Below, piece after piece: positions 1 through 10,641 of a stretch of 64,000 nucleotides of DNA. Every line of letters starts with the position of its first letter. Position 1 is the stretch's first letter. Position numbers and translations under genes: made by a program. Source of the stretch: Phialophora verrucosa (lineage: Eukaryota; Ascomycota; Eurotiomycetes; Chaetothyriales; Herpotrichiellaceae). Below the pieces are notes generated by a model that did not search any database, had not been told where the DNA came from, and saw only the letters and a program-made list of their open reading frames with translations. The stretch is from NCBI GenBank assembly GCA_002099365.1, contig MSED01000013.1, forward strand, positions 2,108,001 to 2,172,000, in the 5' to 3' direction.

Positions 1-1404
1 CGTGCCGGGGGCTGAGGAATCCGGCGTCCCCCGATATCCGGTTTGAAGGTCTTGGAACTGCTGCATGGGGTTCGCCATCAACGTGGAGGAAGTGTTGCCC
101 TGGAATCGCGTAGCGTTTCGTCCGGATGCTACCGGTGTGTTGGGAGTGGATTGTCGATAAGCTTGGTGTCCTTGCATCATGGTGGTGTTCAGTTGGGGTA
201 TTTGAGGCTGCTGTGAGGGAGCGGCAAAAGAAGTCTGGGGGGAGGTCTGGGAATTCTGGGTATAAAGATTTGGAGGTGGCGTTGTCTCATCAGTGCCGTC
301 TATATCGTCCATTTCCATATCTTCGACAGTGTCCATATCAGGGATCGTTTGCAGTGTGCTGGAGAAGCCTGTTGAGGGTCGATGCACGTTATGGGCATTG
401 GTCTGCTGCATACCGAAAGGCCGACCTGGCGCGTTCTGCGATTGCTGTTGTTGACTCCGCTGCTGCGCCTCTTGCTGCACTTGAACTGCAGTCGTCGCAG
501 CAATTGCTGCCCGGCTATCGGGGACGGTGTGTTGAGTAGAGTTAGACTGCACCGGATCTTTCTGGGCGTGGGCTTCTTCATAGTGCTGTAGCAGATCGTG
601 CAGGGTAGGTAAGGTGAGACCACAGCACGAGAAATCTTTCATGAAGTTGGCCTCAAGTTTAGGTAGGTAGGACGATGAGTGAAACGAAGGCGAATTGAAG
701 GTAAAGGGTGAAGTTCCCGACATAACCATGCTAGTCATCCATCAGTCCCATCATATTTCGAATACTGGTCAAGGGTCAACTTACTCGTCACGGATCCAGC
801 TTCCTACTGAGATTCCTCCCCAGCTCATGCCCGCGTTGAGACTCTGTGCCAGACTTTCCCGCCGTGCCCTGTCATCTGCCCTCCCCTTCATGGAGATCGG
901 GCGAGCGCCATGTTCAAAGTTTGAAAAATCATTCGAGGAATTCGCAGGCATTTGGGGCATGGGACGGTTGAACGCCGTGTCTGGTGTCGCATTCGCCATC
1001 ATGCGCTTCTCCTCGCTGTCACTTCTCTGCAGCGCCGAGGTCAAGTTCGAAGGTTGATTCCCGCGAGGCGAAGTCGAGGTTTGTCTCGTGGAGATGTCAA
1101 AAGGTCTGGCTACGCTCGCCATTCCCTGCTGCGGTGGCGAAACGCCAAACGTTGGAAAGGTGTTGTCGTCGAAATCGGGCGCCAGCAGCGAAGTGTCGGT
1201 GTCTAGGCAGAGGCGTGTGGTCGTGCGTCCTACGTCGATGGGCTTCTTGAACCACGGTAGAAGGTCTTTCTCTGTCTTTCTGCCGAAGAATGGCCCGTTG
1301 CCGATGGGTGTCACGGGAGTAGTATCTCGAGAAGTGAACTGCGACCGATCACTCGGGGAAGGCGAGTGATTCAGTGGCGGCGGGCTGTCTTCGAATTCTA
1401 ACAT
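1..1404 (-). CDS. SFP1: SFP1-like C2H2 transcriptional regulator (3' end outside window)
   Basis: Two exons on the minus strand: 785-1404 (ATG at 1404) and 1-730, split by a 54-nt intron (731-784) with donor GTAAGT and acceptor CTAG. The junction codon GA|C keeps frame, and the second exon stays open to the window edge, so the C-terminus is missing. The second exon opens with a C2H2-like block (FMKDFSCCG, then LPTLHDLLQHYEEAH, about residues 225-255), which is the arrangement I know from fungal Sfp1-type proteins. A Gln/Ser/Pro-rich linker and an acidic patch (DTVEDMEMDDIDG) follow. In yeast Sfp1 controls ribosomal-protein and ribosome-biogenesis genes; that role is inferred here from the family. 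The canonical C-terminal zinc-finger pair would lie beyond base 1. The first ~200 residues are low-complexity Ser/Thr/Pro-rich sequence. Confidence 0.8.
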
Positions 1405-4400
1405 AGACTTTCGAGGAGCTATCGCAAAGGTAATGTCGGGCGAGGTTGTCGTCGCTGGGAGATGGGGATCGAGTCTGGGAATGAGCGGTGACGTTGACGT
1501 GACCAGGTCGGCCTTCGAAGGTGCGGCGAGGCCTGAGGGTGGAGATGTACTGGGTAGATGCGTACAAATGAGCGACTGCGCAGTGGAGAGGCAGTGTTAA
1601 ATGGTCGGCGCGGCTCTACACAGATCTATGCGTGTTACGCTGTTAATTATGTGACGTGTGGGAGAAGAGTCGGAACAAGTTAAAAGTGATGAGAAGGTGG
1701 TAGTTGCTATGGTACGGGTCTGTGTACGGGCATAGTGCCATGCAAGTCGGCCATGGGTGGTGCACCTCGAAAATGGGCACTCTCTCGGCTTCCACATCCT
1801 TGCCTCCCAGGCTCTCCATCAGCGACAGACGTCAAACTTACAACCCGCATCCACACCTGCAACGCCGGGGCCCTTTGCTTGGTCCGATTCCCGGTGGGCC
1901 CTCGGCAGTGGGACTCGCTCTCCTTCTCGTTGCTGTCGACGCCTCGAGTTGCCGGACTAATGGCTATTCTCGAAGGCCACGGCGACAATTGCATCCATCG
2001 TTGTAGATCTGTGTGCGACAGCGGCTTATCTGACACCATCACGTTCGAGATGAACGAATTGGTGCTGAGGATCTACCTACACTGTAACGAGGTCGAGGCT
2101 AATTGCGACACTATGGTTAATGCGGGATTCCTCGCGTCAATCATCTTCTCTCGAGTTCTTGACTCTCTCCTAACACGTCTAAACCGGTGCCGCTTCAACA
2201 TGCCGGAGAGTTCAGAGATCGGATCCCTCTCGAGAGTCAGGCTCAACAATTGGCGTCCCTCAGACCCATGATTCTCGTCTGTTGTCATGGTCGCATGGCC
2301 ACCCGGATTTTGGAAGTCTCGTCGACGACGCAGACAACGAGGAACAGCACGAGAAGTGGTTGGATGTCATCAGTGATCAGGAACGTACATAGGAGATGAG
2401 AAGGACGCCGCCGTCGCTAAGCTTACCGCTTTGTCTGTCTGTGTGACTCGTAGCATGAGTCTTGAGCTGGTCGGGTACGATGGTAGGAGCACGGACATGG
2501 TGAGGCCGGCTCATGACCGCATCTTCTGCAGCCATGATTGGCGACCATTTGACAACCTCGTCAGTGTCGCCTAAAGTTCTGTAGATATTTGTTTGTACAC
2601 TGCTGATCCGCCGTTTCCAGTCCGAGGCGGTCTCAGTTCGTGTCCGGGCGTTTCCAGTCAGACTGACTCGGGGAATTCATGGTTGTGTTGCTTTCGTAAC
2701 AACAACTTGAACATCTAATAGAGAGGAGCCGGACAGAACCGATTCTCAAAGGTGCAAATGTAACTTTCCCACGCTTTGCCTCAACGGGGTTCCCGACCAG
2801 GAGGTTTGATCCATAAATCGCAGGGCAGTGGGTCGCCCGGAGAGCCCATCGGCTGCCTGTGGCATGGCGCGCCGAGGGGGTGTGCCACTGGTGGCCCCTG
2901 CGCGATCCTTGTCACCCGGTTGTCCTAGTCATGCTGAAGCTGGCACGCCCTGAAGCCTCCACTGGGCGCCGGTTGTCGGCCAAGTTGCGTCTTGGTAACG
3001 AGTCGCAAGCGCGCATCTGCGTCTTGGGTTCCGGCGAAAGGGCGTGATGCCGTACCTGATGTATTTCGTTTCTGGACAAAGCCTACAGTAGACAACCGTC
3101 TGTTTCGGTTCTTCCGCCGGTGCGGACTGCAGGTTACAGTTGCAGGTTGTCTTGATGGACGATGGTGCAAGGGATCTTTGCCGGAGGCGACATTTTGTGG
3201 CGTCGCATGGACATCCATGTGGCTTCTCGAAGGCCCTGGGTGGTGGGTACTAGGGATGCAGCATCACGTCCGCCGTCTGACCATGACCATTCCAGCGTCC
3301 TGTACCCAGTATCTCGATCCAACAATCTCACAACCCCTCATCGAAAGGGAGGAGAAAATATGGGAAGGGTCCTTTTCTCGCATCGGAAATACCGCCGCTG
3401 GATGAAAGAGCTGAGCAGGGCGTTGCTTGCCTGATAAGCCGTGAATGTGGTAAACGTGTAATGTTTTCTGATGCAATCGTGAAGATAGCTGCTGCACTTT
3501 GCAGAGGATAATGACTATTTACTAGTAGCGACATCGTATTCGCTGATCTCATTGTGCAGGCAAGGACATGGAGCAGCTTCATGTGCCATGCAAACCCTGG
3601 CAATAATCCGCTGGTCACTGACGAATTGCTCTCGACCGCGAACACAACCATTCTTTGTGGACCGAACTTTCTGTGACATGGAAGCAATTGCGTGCTCCTT
3701 CTCCGTTGTAGGGCCGAGCAATTGCCAGATGATCCATATGCGCCGTTTTTACGTCTTACTTATTGACCTAGTTTTGATCCATATGCGTCCGGCCGACCTT
3801 GTCGCCAAAGAGCTTTTGAACGGTCTACATGTGAAACGTTACTCGTCAAACACGGGCTATTCAGGGACGCCCTCAAGACTGCCGCTTCCTTTTGTATGGT
3901 ATCTGATGGGTTGTGGAGTGCCTGCTTGGGGTGTCGATGATCGTTTCCCACGAGCTTGGTTGGCTTCCGAAGATCAGCGTGTGGATGCTGTTCGCCTGCA
4001 TATAAATCCCACGCACGGAGACCCAATCATGCGCGATTATGGAGTACGCGTACAGACCATTGAGCATTGTGAAGCAGACCATCAGTGGATGTGCTGGATG
4101 TCCAGAGTGCAGAGTCTGTGTTTCATTTGCCTCGTGGACCGTTTACTGATGCTTTACTTTACGGAGTTACCTTGGTCTCGACACCCTCAATCCATCAATG
4201 GGTAATGGATCCCTTGATTCTGGTTCATACGGCGGTTGCGAATGCCAGGTGAATACCCACCCACGTCAGTGTCCAATGCCTGCACCAACCTGTAAAGTGG
4301 ACAAGGCCCATCGACACCTGTTGCACAAGGCTGCATCAATTCCGCCCCAATAAAAATAATAATCCAGATCATACACATATCATACAAGGAGGCATCTGCC

Positions 4401-5839
4401 GATGCCGAGGTTCGTACATTTCGCGGCGGCCAGAGCAGGACCCGATAGCGTGAGGCATTTCAAGACAGCCTTGCGTGGGCCGGATCCGGTGGGTGTCTAG
4501 TACGAAACCACTTTCCGAAGCGCGTACACAGACCCTTTTTGGGGGTCGCTGCCCGCCGAAGCCTTGTTCACCTGGCCCCTCGGAGATAGCCCAATTAACA
4601 AAAAAACTTTACCACCCTCACTACGAGTATGTTGAGTGTGAGGGGCGTGCCCTAAGCCCTCACGTGGACCGGGACGGGACTGTTATGTACCCAGCACCGG
4701 GGTAAATGCAGGGTACTCACGGACTACGAGGAGCTTATGTGGACGCTTCTGAGAACCTGTCTTCTTCACGAGCTGATCGGTTCTAACAACAATTCTGCTG
4801 GTACTCCAACAGAGTCCCCGATGCTGACAATCTAAGCGCCTTAGGGCCTAGGTCCAGGGACGAGCTAGTTAACAAGTACTCGTACTATTACTGTGCCTGA
4901 ATGTGACCACGAATCCTTTGAAAGAACAATTCGAAGTGCATCCGTCCCACTCAACGTGACCTCAGCCTGCTGCAGGGTGAGGCCTCATTCCAACCATAGG
5001 GATAGCGCGGTGGATTGTCACTGTCATGGATCACTGATTCGTACAGTAATTTGAGGGAGGTTTGTCGAGGTCAGCAGAATGGGAAGGTCGGAAGATTTGC
5101 CCCGAGCCACTGCCATTTAGTGGGCCAGCTTCTACCAAGGCCTTCTAGAAGGTGTGGAAGGTCAGCTCTCTTGCCCTTCACACGCTGTCCCTTTGTGGCG
5201 AAGAGCCTGTACTCGTACTCGTCAGCAACTGGAGGCCTCGTGGCTCAACTTGTGTAAATGCTCCTATTCGCTTGCCACTGAACAGTGTGAGACACATTCG
5301 ACCGGGCTTCGCGACTGGTGGCGTACAGATCCGATTTTCGATGTTTCTCAATAATGAAGGGTTGCGGAGTAGCGCTACTTCATCAAGACATGAGCCCCGG
5401 CAGACACGTCAATTCTCGGCTGGCATGACCTGGAAGAGCTGAACATCTTCGTCGGTGTTGCCTTCACTGGCCCGGTACAATATTCACGAAGTCATTGTTC
5501 CGAGAAAGCTGACCAGCATGGATCATACATGGACTTGAAATTCGAAAACGCTCATCATCACCCTGGCCCGTCGACATGGCTCCTACCACTCCGAGGCTGA
5601 GACCTTAGAATGGCATGACAGCTACCCTAAGAGGCCACACAACGACATCTCGCAACTCCTAAACACGCCCTATGACGTCCTCCTGCCTCACTACGCCCTT
5701 CTTTTTTTGCGTTGACAAAGACTGCATGTAGCCATGATCCTTTGATCTCGTTCTTCGCTGTATTTCGACTCTCCAATATGTCAACCAACTGATTGAGAAT
5801 CGGTTGCGGCAAGCCACACTTGGCGTCTCTTCTTTCTAG
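1405..5839. other. Gene-poor 4.4 kb stretch
   Basis: No open frame here looks coding. The longest frames (about 180-217 codons near 1735-2271 and 3552-4205) have no domain, no plausible splice partners and scrambled composition. The first few hundred bases should hold the promoter and 5' leader of the SFP1-like gene. I saw no terminal repeats, transposase fragments or RIP-like AT-rich tracts. Confidence 0.5.
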
Positions 5840-6524
5840 TCAAGACTTCAGGATGAGCATGTCCGCTTCACTTTCGCCAGCCGAGTTGACGGAAAAACTG
5901 TCCCTTGGGAGTGGAGATGCTTCGGCTTGCTGGAGAGGCGATGGAGGCAGAGCAATGCTGGCTGCCACGAAGCCTAGCTCCTGCTGGCAGTGAGGGCAGC
6001 GTGAGGTCAAACTTTGCCGGTAGCGGACGTACTTCGGAAGGGCTTTCAAAGCCATAAAGCCATGCATGGCACTTGAAAGCGAGTTAGCAGCGTCGCATTT
6101 TATCTGGTTCTTGCTCGTGCAAGAAGTTGACTTACAAAGCGACCAGAGCCCCGATGGATGCATACGCCATCAGCAATGTCGGCGGCCTACGCCAACCATC
6201 TCCCTGGGCAGCGTCGATAGTGCTGCACACGTATAGAGACAAGAAAGCGAGCACACCGAGGGCGTCCATTCCCAAAACCAGCAGTGAGGGGCATTGTCTT
6301 TCAACATCGTCGTTGGTCAACTTCGGACGGGTTGGCACAGCCTTGGAAAGGAGGACTAGCAAATTGAAAATGATGGAGATGCCCAGAATCGAGCCGACGA
6401 CGAAGAATAGAGCCTCCATACAAGCAAAGCTGAGAGCCAAAGCAACGGAGTTGTTCAGCAGAAGCAAGAGACGGATGCCTGTCTCGAGGTCAAATCGGCC
6501 CTCAGGCCTGCTGAAGGGAACCAT
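5840..6524 (-). CDS. Small multipass membrane protein, function unknown
   Basis: Two exons: 6136-6524 (ATG at 6524) and 5840-6071, with a 64-nt intron carrying donor GTAAGT, branch GCTAAC and acceptor CAAG. The joined product is 206 aa, and the junction codon TT|T preserves frame. Hydrophobic segments lie at about residues 15-35, 38-58, 82-102 and 115-135, giving roughly four membrane passes. A short cytosolic-type tail follows with a CxxC pair (SRCPHCQQ) and an acidic Ser-rich end. I do not recognise the family. It is transcribed divergently from DUS3, about 1 kb away. Confidence 0.65.
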
Positions 6525-7537
6525 GATGCAGCAGTAAAGCTTCGAGATGAAGGCAAGTCAGGTTGGTGATCGCAGAACGATAGAAAGGCAAGGCAGAAGG
6601 TAGCCTGTATTGACAAGTCAGGGCCGTTCAATGCTGTGGTCGTACCTTATATGACTTCGGCTGTGATGTTTACTGAGGGGGTGAACGAGGCTGTGTAAGG
6701 GGGGGATGAAACACGGTTGCCTGGTCTATATCCGGAGTCATGTGGAGACTCCATACATGCTGCACCGTCTACTGGCCTAAAGGTGAGATGCTTTACCATA
6801 TGGAGATTATGTGAACGTGAATCCCACCCGTTTCAGGTAGACTGTCGGAATCCTTCGAGTCAACAAAGCCGTGTGAGATCCAATGGCAAACATGTTGTTT
6901 TGGAGCCAGTGAAGATGATAGGGCACTAGGACGCGGTATATGATACAGTCGCAGGCTAGGACATCTGCGGAGGTACGGAGTACTTGTGCTATACATACGA
7001 GTACAGCATTGTGATCGAAGTACCGATCCTCCGCAGGCAGACACAATTCCAGAAGGGACCTCCATCAGTGGATGAGCTATAACGAACATTTCACGCGTCG
7101 TAGCGCTTCCAGGACGACTTGCAGGCGTTTGAGACATGGCTGGGAAAGTGGGAACGAAAACCAGTGTTGATGCCGAATTTCCCTATCTCGGCAGTGGGAG
7201 GGATATCTCGCAAGCTGATCCTGTGTACTCGTACTGGATGCTCGTACGAGAAGCCGACGGTGAGCTTGTCACGGGGCAACAGAAATCATAACAGGCCCCG
7301 GACTAACCTCGGGGAAATGCCGACGGCTTGGCGAACGTCACCCCTCACGCTTGCCACGTGACTTTCTCACACACTTGCTCGACGTCACGATAATTTTTTG
7401 CTGTTGCACGCACTCTGGCACATATTATGGCCTAATTCTTAAGGTCGCCTCTTGGAAATGCTGGGCCGTAAGATCTCAGCAAACCCTTAGCGACAGGAGA
7501 GCAGTTCGACAAAGATACCAGTCGAAGATTCTCAACG
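6525..7537. other. Divergent promoter region (membrane protein / DUS3)
   Basis: About 1 kb between two divergent start codons, with no credible coding frame. A minus-strand TATAAG-like element lies at 6648-6654, about 125 bp upstream of the membrane-protein ATG. A TACGGAGTA-type word occurs near 6972. Confidence 0.4.
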
Positions 7538-9847
7538 ATGGATGAAACCTCAGTAGGCCAGGCTCCTCAATCTGAGGTCGACATGACCTCGTATGGTGCC
7601 CCTGCCGACATCGCCCTGCCACAGCCAGAAGATGCTATGTCATCTTCCCCTAAGCGTAAACTTAGTGAGATAGATCATTCAGCAGAGAACAGCAGCATTA
7701 AGCGAAGAAAAGGCACGGCGCCGGTCAAAGAAGAGTTTCTAGTCAAGTCCGATGACCCGGTCGACTCGAGGGCGGCGCAGGATGAAGCCGACGACGATGC
7801 CGCAGAAGCTTTCCATCACAAAGACAGACAGCCGAAAAGCCAGAACGGCAAAAGTAAACGTCGTGAGAAGAAAACAGGTCAAAACAAGGCTCGCGATTTT
7901 GGCAGTTCAAGGGACGAGGTAGGCTTGTGTTCCACCCGTGTCCTCAGACCTGAGTTCTCACCCGACCCCTGTCCGTTTGGGGATAGCTGTCGCTTCGAGC
8001 ATGACATACGGAAGTACTTGAGTCAGCACAAGCGGGAAGACCTGTCCACGTTCAACGGCGTGTGTCCTGTGTGGGAGGTCAAGGGAAGATGTCCGGCCGG
8101 GTGGAAGTGTCGATTTGTCAGCTCCCACTCTCGAGAAGCCGAGCACGAAGATGGACGGAAGGAGTTGGTGCTGATACATAACGCCGAGCAGATGGCGAAA
8201 CATGCTCAGACTTCGTCCGAGGAGGAGGAGGAGGAGGAGGAGGGCGTGGCGAACATTCTAACGTCGCAGCAGAGGATTCAACTCGCCAAGAGAGCGGTGC
8301 CGACGCCCAGGTCAGATGAATTCCTTAACTGGCTCGACGGGCAGGCTCAGAACCCAGCGGACCAGGGCCCAAAACGCCGACATGAAAATGGCTTCTCCAA
8401 GCCTGAGGCTTTTCGAAATTCGTCCTCTCCTGAGCCAGAAGCTAGTCAGGGTGGAAGGAATGGAACCGCTGCACAAGATTCGAGAGCTGCATTCGTGGAA
8501 CCTCCTCTGCGGCCATCAGAGAAACGTCGCTTATATTTTGGTGCGGAGACGCCAATACTAGCACCGTTGACGACACAGGGCAATCTTCCGTATCGACGCC
8601 TGTGCACTTCGCTAGGCGCCACCTTTACCTACTCCGAGATGGCTATGTCCTTACCTCTCATCCAAGGTCGTAAATCTGAGTGGGCTCTCCTGAAAGCTCA
8701 TGAGTCGGACGTCCAACCACCAACCTTCACGATCAAGGGCCGGGAAAACATTGTCTTCGACTATGATCAGAAGCAAGATCTCTGTTTTGGCGCCCAAATC
8801 GCTGCCAACAAACCTTGGCTGGCAACCAGAGCAACGGAAATTCTTACGACTCTCTTGCCCAAGGGTTTGCGGGTGGTTGACCTCAACGTCGGTTGCCCCA
8901 TCGATCTGGTGTATCGTGAAGGCGCCGGTTCGGCATTGATGGACTCGCCTCGCAAGCTTGAGAAGATGTTACATGGAATGAACGTGGTGTCCGGTGAGAC
9001 ACCTGTCACGGTGAAGATCCGCACGGGGACAAAAGATAAGCAGCCGACCGCTCAGAAACTCGTTGATCGGCTTGTGCTTGGTAGCGGAAAGGGTGATTCT
9101 TGTGGCGTTGCTGCGATTACCCTCCACGGACGGTCGAGGCAACAGAGATACACGCGTTCCGCAGATTGGGAATACATCACGGAGACGGCCTCCTTGATCA
9201 AGGAGCTCAATGCAAAGGCCGACACCATCGCCGACACCGTGCATGAGCCAGAGGAGCGGGACCAGCCGAATGGGCATAAGGGCTCAAAGAATGGGAAAGT
9301 CTTCTTCATCGGAAATGGCGATGTCTTTTCTCATGAGCATTACTACGACCATATCCAGCACGCCGGGGTGGACGGGGTGATGGCAGCGCGAGGAGCGCTC
9401 ATCAAACCGTGGCTGTTTGAGGAGATTGCAGCCGGACAATACCTGGACAAATCGTCCTCAGAACGGCTACAGATCGTTGAACGTTTTGTCAGGTATGGCT
9501 TGGAGGCGTGGGGCAGTGACGAATGGGGGGTAGGACAGACCAGACGGTTCTTGCTGGAGTGGCTCAGCTTTGCCTGTCGATATGTGCCGATCGGGATACT
9601 GGAGTATCTGCCTCCCAATATCCAGGATCGACCGCCGCGGTTCCAAGGTCGGGACGAGCTCGAGACAATGATGGCGAGCGACAACTACAAGGACTGGGTC
9701 AAGATCAGGTAAGGACGCGACCCCCGGTTTTCTCTAGCCAATGACTGACAGGAGGACAGCGAGATGTTCCTGGGACCTGCGCACAAAGACTTTCGATTCG
9801 AGCCCAAGCACAAGTCTAATAGCTACGAGATCCAAGCCGAAGGGTGA
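7538..9847 (+). CDS. DUS3: tRNA-dihydrouridine(47) synthase, Dus3
   Basis: Exon 1 is 7538-9708 and exon 2 is 9760-9847, with a 51-nt intron (GTAAGG...GACAG). The product is 752 aa. Exon 2 supplies the conserved ending (EMFLGPAHKDFRF..) and stops at GAAGGGTGA. The N-terminal third is charged and disordered. Two CCCH zinc fingers follow at about residues 145-200 (CPFGDSCRFEH, then CPVWEVKGRCPAGWKC), and a poly-Glu run lies near residue 230. The FMN-dependent Dus TIM barrel starts at about residue 345 (APLTTQGNLPYRRLC). The catalytic cysteine sits in NVGCPIDLVYREGAG, and the tRNA/FMN motif HGRSRQQRYTR is present. Dus3 reduces uridine 47 in the tRNA variable loop. The domain order matches the eukaryotic Dus3 subgroup, so I am confident. 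Confidence 0.96.
8221..8243 (+). repeat. GAG trinucleotide run coding poly-Glu in DUS3
   Basis: Seven to eight uninterrupted GAG codons encode a poly-glutamate stretch between the zinc fingers and the catalytic barrel. It is a likely length-polymorphic site in a disordered linker. Confidence 0.8.
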
Positions 9848-10641
9848 AGCGGCCGAAGACTGCACGCCGATGGTGATGGCAGCGGTAATATTGGCAAGCC
9901 CAGGACGAGTCAGACAGCCGCGCTGGACAGGTTGCGTCGCGGCCTGGTCATAGAGTAACAATGAGGCCGGTAGGATGGAGATCAAGGGACAAGGGACAAG
10001 GGACGCCTACGTTGTACTTTAGCCATCCGGACATGCTTCATCAAATCCCCAGACTCCCATTTGTCGGTCCCCGGATTCCTTCGCGTCTCGATTCGTAGCC
10101 ACGTCTTACATAACGCCGTCAGACCCGCCATAATCATACACATACGAGGTGCATACGAGGACACGCGCGATACGGCTCGGCCAAGACCAATCCTCAATCT
10201 GCTTTATGCGTCCTTGCGTCCTTCCTCGGTCTAATGCCGCTGTAATCAGCAAAGGGTATCGACTCTTTACTGTACAAACTAGAGGTCGAATATCCCTTGG
10301 GCATCGGGCGTCTGTTTCAAGGCTCCTCCTGTGTAGTGCTTACCTCGGCCCCCAGCATTTTGTGTGAAGAGCTCCGAGCTGTTTTCCCTTCCTGTCACGT
10401 TGATACTCCTGTGGGCGATAACACTCCAGGCAGGATTCCTCTTGCCTCGAAGGTCGCTTAACCGATAAAGCGTCGACTCGCAACTGTCACGGCGTGCCAT
10501 ATCTGCTCGGGTGGCAATATTCCCCCCTTCAAAACCAGCTCATGCCCCTCTCATTGGGGCTCGCACGGTCACCCAAGCCAGCATCAAAGCTGAGCTCGCA
10601 ACAAAATCGACCTCGAGTCTACATAGAAAGGCTGAGGCACA
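9848..10641. other. Intergenic region upstream of fatty alcohol oxidase
   Basis: Between the DUS3 stop and the alcohol-oxidase ATG I see no coding frame with support. It should contain the DUS3 3' UTR and the promoter of the downstream gene. A short tandem of GGGACAA lies near 9987-10001. Confidence 0.4.

Noticed and set aside
1349..1567. Open frame just upstream of the SFP1-like start, considered as a first exon
   Set aside because: No credible splice junction connects it and its sequence does not resemble the family. It is more likely 5' leader.
3552..4205. 217-codon plus-strand open frame
   Set aside because: No recognisable domain or splice context, and composition is rich in Cys, Trp, His and Met as in random frames.
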